64,000 nt of DNA, taken from Diphasiastrum complanatum. Its lineage: Eukaryota; Streptophyta; Lycopodiopsida; Lycopodiales; Lycopodiaceae. The translations under genes were made by a program, and so were the position numbers. Shown in pieces: positions 1 to 14,425 of this stretch (its first letter is position 1; every line of letters starts with the position of its first letter). Under the pieces are notes generated by a model, which was not told the origin of the DNA, searched no databases, and was given only the letters and a program-made list of their open reading frames with translations. The stretch spans positions 52,673,836 through 52,737,835 of the forward strand of contig CM055095.1 of assembly GCA_029204225.1 (NCBI GenBank), written 5' to 3'.

Positions 1-3716
<3,716 letters not shown>

Positions 3717-4265
3717 GCTCTATCCTAACTGGTGTATAATAGACTACGTGAAATATGGAATGGAATTGTGCCCATAAGTATGTGGGTAACCTTGTAAGCA
3801 TTACATATAAGGTGTAAGTGACCATAGGCTTGTATCGTAACCTCCCAAGATACTCTATGGGCTTGGTCTGTAGGAATGTTATCCACCTATAGGGGCATGC
3901 CATGAGCTCTAAAAGTCGCTTGAGGCCTTGGGCCTTAGTTGGTTGTTGTGCAAGTTTGCTAGCCATTAGTTGAAATAGTCTACATGAACTCAGCATGAGT
4001 TCATGGTCGGGAAGTTTGTTATGGGCTACACAAATGGGTTTTTCAGAAGCTCTATCCAAAATAGTGTATATTATACCTACCATGAAATATGGATTGCAAT
4101 TGTCCCATAAAGCAAGTGGGCAACGTTGTATGCATAACATATAAGGTGTAAGTATTCATGAGATTGTACCTTCAAATTATGAATTTTATCGGCTTGGCAC
4201 ACGTGGACATGATCCTCTTGTAGGGACTTGCTAGGAGCTTTGAAAGTGGTATCAAAGCCTTTGCA
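3717..4265 (+). repeat. Degenerate direct repeat pair, possible LTR relic with a primer-binding-like site
   Basis: Two diverged direct copies of roughly 215 bases start at 3717 and 4049. They share the blocks gctctatcc, tgaaatatgga, acatataaggtgtaagt and a closing block containing gagct..aaag. The second copy ends in gtggtatcaaagcc (about 4247-4261), close to the tRNA-iMet primer-binding consensus TGGTATCAGAGC used by plant LTR elements. I infer an old LTR end on the plus strand. No gag or pol follows, so the element is truncated or eroded. The open frame at 3592-4140 on the minus strand spans the first copy and is probably not a gene. Confidence 0.4.
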
Positions 4266-5836
4266 TCAAATGAATTTGCTTGCCTATTTGTATGTTCAAT
4301 ATAGAGGATTTTTCTGTTTCACACACATCTACGTTGATAGTGACCATTGCACATGTCCTCTCCTTAGATAATGTTTGATATAATTTAGTGGTATCGTTAT
4401 TGTTGAGGTAATTCCATCCATCATGTTCTTTGATAGCATATGATGTGCACCTTTGGCTTCTATCATAATAACAATCCATGATGTTTTCTATCCAACTACA
4501 ATGTAAAGCTACTATATTGATCATAGATAGTGATTGCTACTTTTATATTATGTTGTGAAATGTATTGCATAGGGATTCAATTTCTTGTATTTGTTCTAAT
4601 TTTGAAGTTTTGTCTATCAAAATTCAAAACCAGCAAGTTTGATTTTGTGGCAAAAATAAATTATATGTAGACTTTCATACACACACACACACACACACAC
4701 ACACATAAATAAACACTTAGAAAATAGAAATTATTGTTGGTCACTAAGATTTTTGATGTCTTATTGTAGTTGTTGCAATTCATCCATGAAACTAAAAGAG
4801 ATTTTTTGCATTGTCACTAGCACCAGTTCAAGAATGTGAACTTAAAAATGTCATTGGTCAATAAATTCTTAGCTTCATGTTCTACTTGTAGTTTAGCCAC
4901 AAAGTTGAATAAATATTTTAGTATTCTAGGTAAGCTGAATAGTCGTCAAATTTTCCATTTATTTCAAAAGAGTTTGGAGTTTGAATGGATAGTCTACATG
5001 TTTTTTTGTGTATTTACTATAGGCTTGAAAATTTTAAATTGATATTATCATAGTCATAGGAGCTTGTAATGTTGGTTATGTGAGGTATAGACCATGTGTT
5101 CTCTATATGCAAAGTTTCTAAGAAATAAATTCAAAGAACTTCGCATAAGTAGAACATGTGTTTTACATTACTCTAAAGTACTTCATTGCGTACAACTACG
5201 ATTATGTATATACCTTTTTATAACATAGAGCTCAACACTAATAATTTGAAATGATTTTTAGATGGTATTTGATATTGTGATAAGAGGCATAATTACAATG
5301 TTGACTATTGTTAGATATTTTAAGACAATTAGCATATAAAAACTAATAAATGAAAACTATAAGAGCATCTTCTATTTGAATCAATTTTTGTGAAAAGAAA
5401 ATTCACAAAATACAAATTTGATAATTGAAGAAAGTTGGTTCTTAGATTTCTAGTCATACTCGTCCTATAGCCAATGATGCCCTTTTTAATTTAATATATG
5501 CAACTACTCAACTCTACACACCAAAAACTCCTATAGATAGGCACAACAAAATGGATTCTTATTGAATTGAATATATTGGTCAAAAGAAAGTTTGTCCCCT
5601 AAATAGAAGAGTTTTACATTTCTAATACTATCTAATCTAACAAACTTGTGCCAATCAAAAGGGTGTTAGTTGTCTCTATTTGCCTCCTACATGGGCACAA
5701 CTATTATGTACCTAAACATACCTTGAATGTAATTTTAGTTGGATAATCATTGATGATGCAAAGCACTCCCTCAATTCATGTTGTGATAAGGCCAACTTGT
5801 CCATGGCCACTTGCTCTCGTTGAACATGAAGCTTTC
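4266..5836. other. Intergenic DNA without a recognised gene
   Basis: No coding region is supported. The only clear structure is a short (AC)n tract at 4679-4705. The 68-codon frame at 4836-5042 has no recognisable content. Confidence 0.4.
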
Positions 5837-5966
5837 CAATTATAAGTTATGTAAGTCCTCTAGTTAGTAGTGAGTTGCTTATGAGGTCAAGAGTACAACT
5901 CCAACTATAAGTTATGTAAGTCCTCTAATTAGTAGTGAGTTGCATATGAGGTCAAGAGTACGACTC
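5837..5966. repeat. 65-bp tandem duplication
   Basis: Two adjacent copies of a 65-base unit containing tataagttatgtaagtcctc (anchors at 5841 and 5906). They differ at only about five positions, so the duplication is fairly young. No gene is associated with it. Confidence 0.85.
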
Positions 5967-5996
5967 CAATTTGCCCCACAAAATGAGGACATGTAA

Positions 5997-5997
<1 letters not shown>

Positions 5998-6060
<63 letters not shown>
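5998..6060. repeat. (CA)n followed by (TA)5 microsatellite
   Basis: A pure CA tract to 6050 followed directly by five TA units. A compound dinucleotide repeat. Confidence 0.95.
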
Positions 6061-6256
6061 ACTATTTTAGAGAGATAATGTGTGAGGTGCCGTAAAAAAT
6101 GTCACGCTTTGCCGGCAAAAAATGTCACCCATTTGCAAAAAGGAAAGCTAAATAGGTCTTTAAAAAAAGGTCAAAAACACACAGCCTCCAAGAATATATA
6201 AACACTTTTTGGGGGTAAGTGCCCATTGCACGTCATCGACGAGCACAACCAACTAG

Positions 6257-6264
<8 letters not shown>

Positions 6265-6306
<42 letters not shown>
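6265..6306. repeat. (TG)n microsatellite
   Basis: A pure TG tract about 200 bases beyond the CA tract at 5998. The two are reverse complements, so a folded single strand could pair them. Overlapping frames reading as Cys-Val or Thr-His repeats are artefacts. Confidence 0.95.
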
Positions 6307-6310
<4 letters not shown>

Positions 6311-6964
6311 GTTTTGTAAGGTTTACACAACTTGTAATTTTGAAGTATATGTTGGTACCTTTCCAAAGCAACTAAATAGATTTCTACCTCATTCAAAGAA
6401 TCTACTTTTTCCAATACAACCTCGTGCATTGCAAGATACTATATGTCATTTCATGTGATAGAGATGTAATAGTAAAAAATCATGTATTTATGACAAGAGC
6501 CTCTAAGACAACTAGTACATCATAATACCAATCAATAAAAGCTACAAAGATGGTTGTCTAATCAATTTATTCCTCTTATTATTTGATGTTCCATTTTTAG
6601 GTCCATGAGATATGCTTTCATAAATAAACAATCTTGAATCATAATCAAACTATTGTTCATGCAACTTTTTCAACCTATCCTACTCAAGTTATATGTTCTT
6701 AAAGGTGACAAATATCACTTGTACAATTTTGCTAGTACACTGCTAGTCAAAGACATTGCTGTGAATCATACAAAATTTGAAACATTCTTTAAAATCATAC
6801 TATCAATGCAACTAAAACTCAAAGATACAATTTAAAAAAAACAACGATAAAATATGACAATGTAAGGAACCTACAAAGTACAATCTAAGAGTTATGCAAT
6901 ACAAGAGTGCAAGCTTTGACACAATATTGAATATCTTTATTCATCAATATCTTCCACTTTATTT
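6307..6964. other. Non-coding flank upstream of the Copia relic
   Basis: No supported gene. The A/T-rich sequence runs up to the short direct repeat at 6965. The gag and protease sequence expected upstream of the Copia integrase is absent. Confidence 0.4.
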
Positions 6965-7021
6965 ATTGGCACTACAATCAATATACAATCAAACTTAAAT
7001 ATGATGCACAAGTAAAAGTTG
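6965..7021 (+). repeat. Short direct repeat, copy 1 of 2
   Basis: A block of about 57 bases containing aatatacaatcaaactta and atatgatgcacaagtaaa. It recurs at 12774-12833 in the same orientation, with a three-base insertion and a few mismatches. It lies directly at the 5' edge of the Copia relic, so it may mark an insertion or rearrangement boundary. Confidence 0.75.
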
Positions 7022-7026
7022 ATATT

Positions 7027-8850
7027 ATGCCAACTCCATCACTAGGAGATGCAATCTATTTTATCACTTTCATAGATGATTATTCTAGATGGTCTATGGT
7101 CATGTTCAATAAGCACAAATCTGAAACCTTTGAATGCTTCAAGAGATTCAAGGCCATGGCTAAGACACAAACGTCTACAAAAGTGAAGGCACTCCGAACT
7201 GATGGTGGTGGCAAATACATCTCTAACGAGATGTCCGACTACATGGCTGAACATGGTATTAGAAGACAGTTCACCACTTCCTATTCACCTCAACAGAACG
7301 GGATTGCAGAAAGGAGTAACCGAACTCTTCTCAAGCCAGATCCATGCTACATCAAGCACACCTACCTGCGAAGTTCTGGGCAGAAGCTACTACCATAACC
7401 TGTTACGTGCAAAACAGATCCAACACCAAAGTCATCAACAACAAAACTTTTTATGAAGTTTGGCATGGGCACAAGCCTAGTGTCAGTCATTTAAAAATCT
7501 TTGGTTGTATATGTTTTGTTCACATTCCAAAATAGCTTATGAAGAAGCTAGATCATAGGACAAATAAATGTATTTTCATTGGCTATCCTAATGCACATAA
7601 AGCTTATAAAGTTTATGATCCATCCACCAATGTAGTATTTGTCTCTAGAGATATAATATTTCAAGAATATACATACTATGATTTCAAACAACCATCGATA
7701 AACGATGCTATATCATTTTATCCTATTTTACGTAGCATGAATTCTTCCAACGTTGATGTTCCTTCTACAGAACCTATAGCTACAGCTACAGAAGCCGAGC
7801 AGCCAATAGTACCTGTCATCAGACCAGACCAAGCTAGCTCGAGCAGATCTGAAAAAAATCAAGAAGAAGCATCATCGCATCCTGGTCAACCTAACATCCG
7901 CAGATCCTCATGGACTCTGGCAGTTCCTGAGAGGTATGCACCTCAATCATTCTGGACTTCATCAGAAGAACCAGAGAGCCTAGCAGAAGCAACTAACTCC
8001 AAGGATGTTGTGAAGTGGCAAGAAGCTATGGAAGGCGAGTACAACTCACTTTTGATGAATCAGACCTAGGCACTGGTCGACTTCCCCACTCACAAGAGAG
8101 TTATCGACAACAAGTGGATCTTCAAGAAGAAGATCAACTCTAATGGTTCCATTGCAAAATGGAAAGCACGTGGTGGCTAAAATATTCACTCAAGTACAAG
8201 GAGTGGATTATCAAGAAATTTTTAGTCCTGTCGTCAAAATGCAGTCAATCAGGACTCTGATTGCGTTAGCAGTCGCGGAAGACCTCAAAATGCACCAATT
8301 AGATGTCAAGATAGCATTTCTCAATGGCAATCTCGAAGAGGAGCTATATACCTTCCAACCAGAAGGATTTGAAGTCAAAGACTAGAGCACAAAGTATGCA
8401 AGCTGCACAAAGCAATCTACGGTCTAAAACAGGCTGCAAGAGTATGGTTTGATATAATCAACTCTTATCTCGTTCAATTGGGATTTGCAAACAATTCAAT
8501 TGATTGTAATGTTTATTCAAAGCATATAAGCACCAATCAGTTCACATAGCTCTTTATGTAGATGATGCATTTATTTTGTCTAATGACACTTCTCTTCTAC
8601 ACACTACTAAGAGTGATCTATCAAAGGAATTTGACATGACTACTTTAGGAGCTGTCAATTCTTTGTTAGGAATTCACATTACTAGAAAGATACTTCATAA
8701 GAAGATCTATCTTAGCCAGCAGGCATTCTAGAAAAGTTTCATATGTCCGATTGCAAACCAATTGATACTCTAATGGATCCAAATATAGTATTGACTAAAC
8801 CTTCTTGTGTTGAGACTGATAGTGAAGTACTCGACTTAGAGAAGTACCCT
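7027..8850 (+). pseudogene. Copia pol pseudogene, integrase to reverse transcriptase
   Basis: Integrase core from IYFITFIDDYSRW to the glutamate of NGIAERSN, then the C-terminal region with KFWAEATTITCYVQNRSNTK in a shifted frame, the linker VSHLKIFGCICF, and reverse transcriptase from about 7980. Frames change near 7330 and 7530. In-frame stops fall at 8067 (after LLMNQ-T), at about 8383 and repeatedly after 8540. The conserved YVDD motif region (about 8550-8570) is broken by a stop. It is a dead gene kept only as sequence. Confidence 0.88.
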
Positions 8851-8855
8851 TATCA
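8851..8855. repeat. Target-site duplication TATCA, left
   Basis: TATCA here and at 10282-10286. Removing the insert plus one copy restores an unbroken Copia reading (YPYH-SLIGSLMY), which independently supports the boundaries. Confidence 0.85.
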
Positions 8856-9102
8856 TATCAGAAATGGTGAGCTCCTGCAACTTTGTCGTAGTACGAACAA
8901 GAAATGAAGGTCGAACGAGAACAATTCGCAACAATCAACATCCCTTGACTCGAAGCACGAACGATTCGCGAATCATTCGTGAATTGCAAACACACCTCCA
9001 AGACCGCAAACTGCAAAGGGACGCAAAAACGAAAAACTACGAAAGAAACGAAAAGAACGAAAGAAACGGGAGATTACAAAACAAACTTAAAGAAAAAATC
9101 TG

Positions 9103-9441
9103 AAGTATTTGATTCCTTCAAAAAGTTTGTGGCATTTGCAGAGCGGCACACCTCGTAAAAGATACAGATCCTTAGATCTGACAATGGAGGTGAATACAAA
9201 AGCACAGAATTCTCAAGATTCTGCGAAGAACAGGGGATACAACACTAGTTCACTCCTGCATACACACCAAAATACAATGGTGTGGCAGAAAGAAAAAACA
9301 GAACGCTAGTTGAAGGAGCCAGATGCATGATGGCACAGACTCAATTGCCAGGTCAATTCTGGGCTGAGGCAATAGTTGCAACTGTACACCTGCAAAACAG
9401 ATTTACAACGACAGTGCTGGAAAACAAAACACCATACAAAA
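9103..9441 (+). pseudogene. Copia integrase fragment inside the nested element
   Basis: About 113 codons from SEVFDSFKKF through QILRSDNGGEY to the catalytic glutamate of NGVAERKNR and on to LENKTPYK. Two in-frame stops (after TS and after GIQH) disable it. It resembles but is not the same as the integrase of the surrounding Copia relic, so it came from another family. Confidence 0.85.
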
Positions 9442-9841
9442 TAACAATTCGCGACAGTCAACGTCTCTTGACTCAAAGCACGAACGATTCGCGAATCATT
9501 GTGAATCGCAAACACACCTCCACGACCGCAAACCGCAAAGGGACGCAAAAACAAAAAACTATGAAAGAAACGAAAAGAACGAAAGCAAACGAGAGATTAT
9601 GAAACAAACGAAGAGAAATCTTTCATGCTGCCAGTTGGCAGCTCAACGGGCTTGGAGTTGTAGACTTCACGCCCAGCTGAAACGAATGGCAACAACGGAG
9701 ATTAACTAACTATTTGATTAGCGTTAACTAGTCTTGTGATTCTACATTTGGCTATCTTGAAAAGTCCAAACTACTGTGGAGGTATAAATGATCCTCTCTG
9801 GATCATAAACTAATGTGGAAAATAATTTGAATAGAGAGATC

Positions 9842-9846
<5 letters not shown>

Positions 9847-9929
<83 letters not shown>

Positions 9930-9939
9930 GGGGGGGGGG
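9847..9939. repeat. (GA)36 followed by G21
   Basis: A GA tract (9847-9918) runs directly into a G homopolymer (9919-9939). It lies inside the LTR-derived sequence. The same place in the solo LTR at 49 kb holds only a short cagagagagac-like stretch, so the tract expanded in this copy. Confidence 0.95.
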
Positions 9940-10281
9940 TAGCGAGTAGAGCAGAAAATACTAGAAACTATAGTTGTGCATGAAAGTCTACCAACGAGCA
10001 GAAAGCAGCGAAAGAGCATAGTGCCATTCCGCCAACGAGCGAGACACTGACAATCTTGCTCTAAAAACTAAACTGATAATACAGTCACTCTATTTTCGTG
10101 CATCTCCCTATCTTGTGCTGTCATTTGTCTTGATTGCTAGAATTGAATGTGTTCTTTGATGTGTAGTCGAGTGTTTGGGATCCTGTAAACAGCTTCCACG
10201 CAAAGAGAAAATTCAAAGACACAAAATTGTTTGCGAATAAGAAGACGCCGACGAAAATGGAACAGTCTCGTTTTCTCGACA

Positions 10282-10286
10282 TATCA
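10282..10286. repeat. Target-site duplication TATCA, right
   Basis: Matches 8851-8855 and directly follows the CGACA terminus of the nested element. Confidence 0.85.
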
Positions 10287-10700
10287 TTCACTAATCGGAT
10301 CTCTAATGTATACAATGTTGTGTACTAGACCAGATTTAGCATACACTGTTAGCACATTAAGTCAATTCATGTCTAATCTTAGGATCTCTCATTGGAAAGC
10401 ATTAGAGAGAGCGATGAGATATATTCAGGGAAGTTTAGATCACATCTTATGTTACAATGGAAATGCTATCGACCCACTCGTCCTGCGAGACTACTCCGAC
10501 TCAGATTGGGGAGGAACAGTCTCTACCAGAAAATCTACCTCCGGGTTCTATTTCTATCTGGCAGGGGGACCGATTTTGTGGAACTCAAAGAAACAAAAAT
10601 CAATTGCACTTTCTTCGACAGAGGCAGAGTACATCGCAACATGTCAATCTTCAAAAGAAGCATGTAGAAATACATTACTTTTTTAACAGTCTGTAGAAAT
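10287..10700 (+). pseudogene. Copia RNase H pseudogene (3' part of the split relic)
   Basis: Reads SLIGSLMYTMLCTRPDLAYT, then SHWKALERAMRYIQGSLDHI, DYSDSDWGG and SIALSSTEAEYIATCQSSKE. This is the end of reverse transcriptase and the RNase H domain. The normal follow-on is deleted. A shifted frame then gives KHVEIHYFFNS, the usual RNase H tail. Confidence 0.88.
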
Positions 10701-11690
10701 ACACTATGTTTTCAACAGCTTTGACATTTTTGCAATTTTTCGAAATGCAAAAACTTGCATAGTTCAAAAGTTTAACTGTTTTTAACACACCTTCGGCTTT
10801 TTGCAAAAAAATACGAAGAGAGAGAAATTTCTCGAAAGTCATCTATTTTAATGAGTTAAACTATTTTAAAGACCATCGTCTTTTTGAGGCACCTTCGGCT
10901 TTTTGTGAAAAGTGCGAAGAGAGAGAAAAATCTCGAAGGTCGTCTAAAATAATTGAGGAACGTTCCAACGACATCCTCATCCACGTCAAGGATGCTAAAT
11001 TATTGACTATATATACTGTGTACAGTTGTCACAAAAGCCATATACTTCCAAGTACAATGGCTTTCCTAATTAGGTGACAAGCAATCAATGTAATTAATAC
11101 ATGGGTGAAATCTATAAATAGATCGTCCAAGCACAGATTAGTGGCTGTTTTGTCCATGAGATGCATTATTTGAGCCTCCCAATTACGCTGTCAATTTTAG
11201 TTGTAATTGTTTTTTTATTGTGCTTTAGTGTAATATAGCAGCAGCACGTTTTTATCTATGTACAACGTAGATGAATGCTTGTTGTGATTGAATGCACTTT
11301 CATTGCTATTTGATCGCGCTTGTTTACTCACTCTGATCATAACAGGGATGTCTACGACCCCTCAGTTTCTGATTAGACAATAGCTGTCTTTGACGCCTGA
11401 GGAACTCGCGATATCATACTACTCTTCGATTTATTTCAGAACTATACTTCACATTGAATCTGATTCCAGTAGTACCACATACAAACCATCACCAATCTCT
11501 TCAGTGGACTGTACTCTTGTTTTAGAGTATGAATTAATGTTTAAGATCTTGTTGGACAATCAGAACGCATAAAGTTGTAATCATCTTTAGCATAAGCTGT
11601 CTTGACTATTTTGCACCTAGTAGCCGATCAGAACGGGAGAGCTATTTTGCAACATTCCTATTCTCTTCTCCATTCTCGTTCTTCTTATCT
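10701..11690 (+). other. Probable 3' untranslated/LTR remnant of the Copia relic with a 102-bp tandem repeat
   Basis: No coding sequence. Two copies of a 102-base unit beginning caccttcggctttttg start at 10788 and 10890. A TATA-like box (ctataaataga, about 11110-11125) is followed by sequence that could be an LTR promoter, but no second LTR is available for comparison, so this is inference. The rest up to 11690 shows nothing recognisable. Confidence 0.4.
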
Positions 11691-12555
11691 CCCTTACCCC
11701 ATCATGATGCCCTTCAGATCACTGTAATTGTAGGCAAAATAATCTATATACTCTACCAACAATGATCGTAGCCGCTTGAATTGTGTGGGTGTTAACTGCT
11801 CCCCCACATGCACAATCTTCTCTTCTTCACATGGCTCGGCAAGGTCCATTGGTTGCGTTCGCCCAGGTCCCTCGAAGACTTGTTCCACTGGTTCCTGCCT
11901 TTGATCAGGTTCTCGCTGGGCTTGCGGCATCAAGGTATAATTCTTGAAGGTCTCAGTCATCTTCTTGTGAACTGGTGCTCGTCGAGATTCCTCCTTCAGC
12001 ATATTGATCTTAGCCCGACTGGTCATCTTTTGATTCTCCATCATCTGAGAAGAGGATGACATTGTATCAGAGTTCATCCTGATTGACTTCAAGGAATCCA
12101 ACGTCTTCTTCTTGTCTCTTCTTGTCATATGGGTGGATTCGTCCTTGTTGTCTTTCTTCAGAACTGGTGTGACATTCGCCTCGTGATTGCGAATATCAAC
12201 ATCCACTGTAGCTATAGCTTCTTCGGGTAGATCATTCCATCAAATCACCTGGTTGTAGCATTGTTTCAACTGGTTCTTCTTGTTCGCAGGTGCCTTTGGT
12301 GGATCTATCCTTGAAACTTTAAACATAGCAATTTCTTTGGGTGGTTGAGCTGGTACTCACTTAATTCCATAGTGGTCTAGGTCCATGTGCTGTAGGACTT
12401 GCTCATCAATCAACTCAGTCTCTTTGTTGTAAGTCAGAGCATGTTGCCAAGGGACTAAATCATCATCCACTGGGTTCTCAATAGATTTCGCTGACAGCCA
12501 TGTTACGTTATCATATTCACTCCAAATGTAATTGGTGTGTCCATGGTGTAACACT
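11690..12555 (-). pseudogene. Gypsy-type polyprotein fragment, minus copy of an inverted pair
   Basis: Reading the minus strand from 12555 down: a segment with ENPVDDDLVPWQHALTYNKE, then DVDIRNHEANVTPV, MTSRAKINMLKEESRRAPVH and VHVGEQLTPTQFKRLRSLLV, ending at YSDLKG, just before reverse transcriptase. It is the same protein segment as 14426-15290 on the plus strand, with many differences and some stops. The motif 'GEQLTP..FKRLRSLL..Y.D.FA..YSDLKGI' is the standard sequence preceding reverse transcriptase in plant Gypsy elements. Reverse transcriptase itself is missing from this copy. Confidence 0.85.
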
Positions 12556-13466
12556 TGGGTGAAGATGTGTTGGGTTCATGATCCGATTCATATTGATATG
12601 CTTGGTAGTCAATCGTTGCTAATGCATTCGTCCATATCACGACATCTGTCTTTGAATCGTAGTGACCACTCTTGGCTTGCCTTGGGTGATCGATCGTATG
12701 ATCTGTCGTGGATGATCAATGTGACATAAGTTTTAAAAAACACATTATAAAATATATTGATTCAAACTAACATGTTGGCATTATGATCAATATACAATCA
12801 AACTTAACTAATATGATGCACAAGTAAAGGTTGTTACTTTGTTAATATGACAATTGTGGCTTTGTTCATGTGAAATAAGATTTCAAAATATCATAGCAAA
12901 ATTATAAGCACATTTGAATCATCATGTGCTAAAATCAACAAATGGCTAAGAAATATCTATGTACGCCTTGATAAGCCCAAAGGGAAATATCAACCTTAAT
13001 AAATAAAAGATGGATTCCTCTTTGTATCTCTCAATGACTTAAATAAAGATAGCTAGCCAATCAAGGGATAACTATACATTCAAGTTTGGTTACAATTTGA
13101 TTTAGCTATAAATTCCCGTTTTCCATCATAGGAAATATCTTTTCGCTCATTTTCTTAGTGAGAGATTTGGACCATCCTCCATTGTGAATGTGAGCTATTC
13201 TTGCCCATTTTGTCAAATCAAATGAAGAATTTGTAGTCTTTATGTGGTTCTTAAAATTTCAATGGCTAATAATGTGGTCTATAGTTTGTGTGTGATCAAC
13301 AAGTTTGTCTACATGATTTGATTTATTTTTAGCCAACTTGTATAGATATTTCTAGAATGACCATTGAGGTTGTCTTCATCTTCAAGTCCTTCTGGGACTT
13401 GTGCATCGAACTACTTTGGGGATCTGACAGCAGAAGAGATTTTTATGGTGTCAGGTGCCATGAATA
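12556..13466. other. Spacer between the inverted Gypsy copies, part 1
   Basis: It contains the second copy of the short direct repeat (12774-12833). A sequence near 13091-13130 with a TATA-like element (gctataaattcccg) could belong to an LTR. No gene is recognised. Confidence 0.35.
12774..12833 (+). repeat. Short direct repeat, copy 2 of 2
   Basis: Matches 6965-7021 (ttggca..at.aatcaatatac and atatgatgcacaagtaaa) with a three-base insertion and a few substitutions. Confidence 0.75.
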
Positions 13467-13877
13467 CTAGCACTCCATCTTGGACTTGCGAAAAGATAGT
13501 GCAGTATCCAAGTTCTCAAAGGTGTCTTGGAACTGATCGAATCCCATTTTGAGGGATTTGGGATTAAAAGGCTCGGGGCTTTGAGGCATCACAAATTGTT
13601 CATCTGTCTGCAAGAGATCGGAATTATCGAATAGCTCCATAAACTTCTGTGTAGAAGGGGACATAGTTGTAGAATGCGGGGGTGAGGTGGCCTGTGCTTC
13701 TGCAACTTGGATGGTGGATCCAAAAGTTACAGAAGGCACTTGTGAGGAAGCGGAGGTGAGGATAGTAGCAGAGGATGGGGGGATGGGTAGTTCTGAACGA
13801 GAAGCAGTAGGGAGTATGGGCGCAGCTGACGATGGTTGTTGAGTGTGATGACAAAATCCTAGATCCAAGCACATCAA
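13467..13877 (-). other. Unrecognised 136-codon open frame, Ser/Pro/Thr-rich
   Basis: The predicted peptide is rich in Ser, Pro and Thr at its N-terminal two thirds and ends in a Phe/Asp-rich segment (FDQFQDTFENLDTAL). I do not recognise it. It lies between two Gypsy fragments and could be part of a gag or spacer region, or a chance frame. No start context or splice evidence supports a host gene. Confidence 0.2.
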
Positions 13878-14017
13878 GCATCAAAGGAGATGAAGAGGAT
13901 TAACATGTTGTCACATGAGATTCGCCCATGAGAGTGATAACATATTCAAAATCCAACACATGCTTATGATCCACATCTAACACTAACCATTAACACTACT
14001 CAAGCAAGGGTAAAGAT

Positions 14018-14129
<112 letters not shown>

Positions 14130-14304
14130 CTCACAAAAAGTATAATAAAGATCAAATCCCAACGATTAGCAAAATCCAAATAAAGCATGAGAGATGGAGA
14201 AAGGAAGAAGAGCAAGGACATCCAATTTCAATTTATAGAGGCTCAACCTGCTTATTGACATAAACATGGAAGTTCAATTGAATGTACAAAATAACTCAAA
14301 TCCA

Positions 14305-14320
14305 CCACTATATATAGTGG
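14305..14320. repeat. 16-bp perfect palindrome
   Basis: ccactatatatagtgg is its own reverse complement. It sits about 100 bases before the plus-strand Gypsy fragment and may be part of an LTR promoter region. It could also be chance in A/T-rich DNA. Confidence 0.5.
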
Positions 14321-14425
14321 ATTTTAGGGCTTTGGCTCAAATCCTATTGGCCAATCTACCTCCCTTATTATTTGAAATTCAAAATTGACAGGAGCCCTTT
14401 TTATTCAGTAACTTGACTATTTGGC

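Larger units (their letters stand above)
8856..10281 (+). mobile_element. Nested LTR-integrase-LTR deletion derivative of a Copia-type element
   Basis: The insert begins TATCAGAAATGG, a one-base change from the TGTCAAAAATGG start of the solo LTR at 49142-49887, and ends CGACA. It consists of about 247 bases of LTR 5' end (8856-9103), about 340 bases of Copia integrase (RSDNGGEYKS, YNGVAERKNRTLVEGAR, LPGQFWAEAIVATVHLQNRF), and then the LTR again from about its base 70 to its end (9442-10281). Most of the internal region is gone. The first junction falls at AAATCT, shared by the LTR and the integrase sequence, which suggests microhomology-mediated deletion. The five-base duplication shows it inserted as a unit into the older Copia relic. 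Confidence 0.85.
7022..10690 (+). mobile_element. Degenerate Ty1/Copia relic split by a nested element
   Basis: A 5'-truncated Copia polyprotein on the plus strand. Integrase starts inside the core (FITFIDDYSRW), continues through RTDGGGKY and QQNGIAERSN, and is followed by reverse transcriptase (KMHQLDVKIAFLNGNLEEEL, LHKAIYGLKQAARVW). The reading frame stops at KYPYH near 8855 and resumes at SLIGSLMYTMLCTRPDLAYT near 10287. The intervening 1426 bases are a separate insertion with a TATCA target duplication. RNase H follows (DYSDSDWGG, KSIALSSTEAEYIA) and ends after an internal deletion. Many stops and frameshifts make it inactive. No gag, protease or clear LTR was found. Confidence 0.9.
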
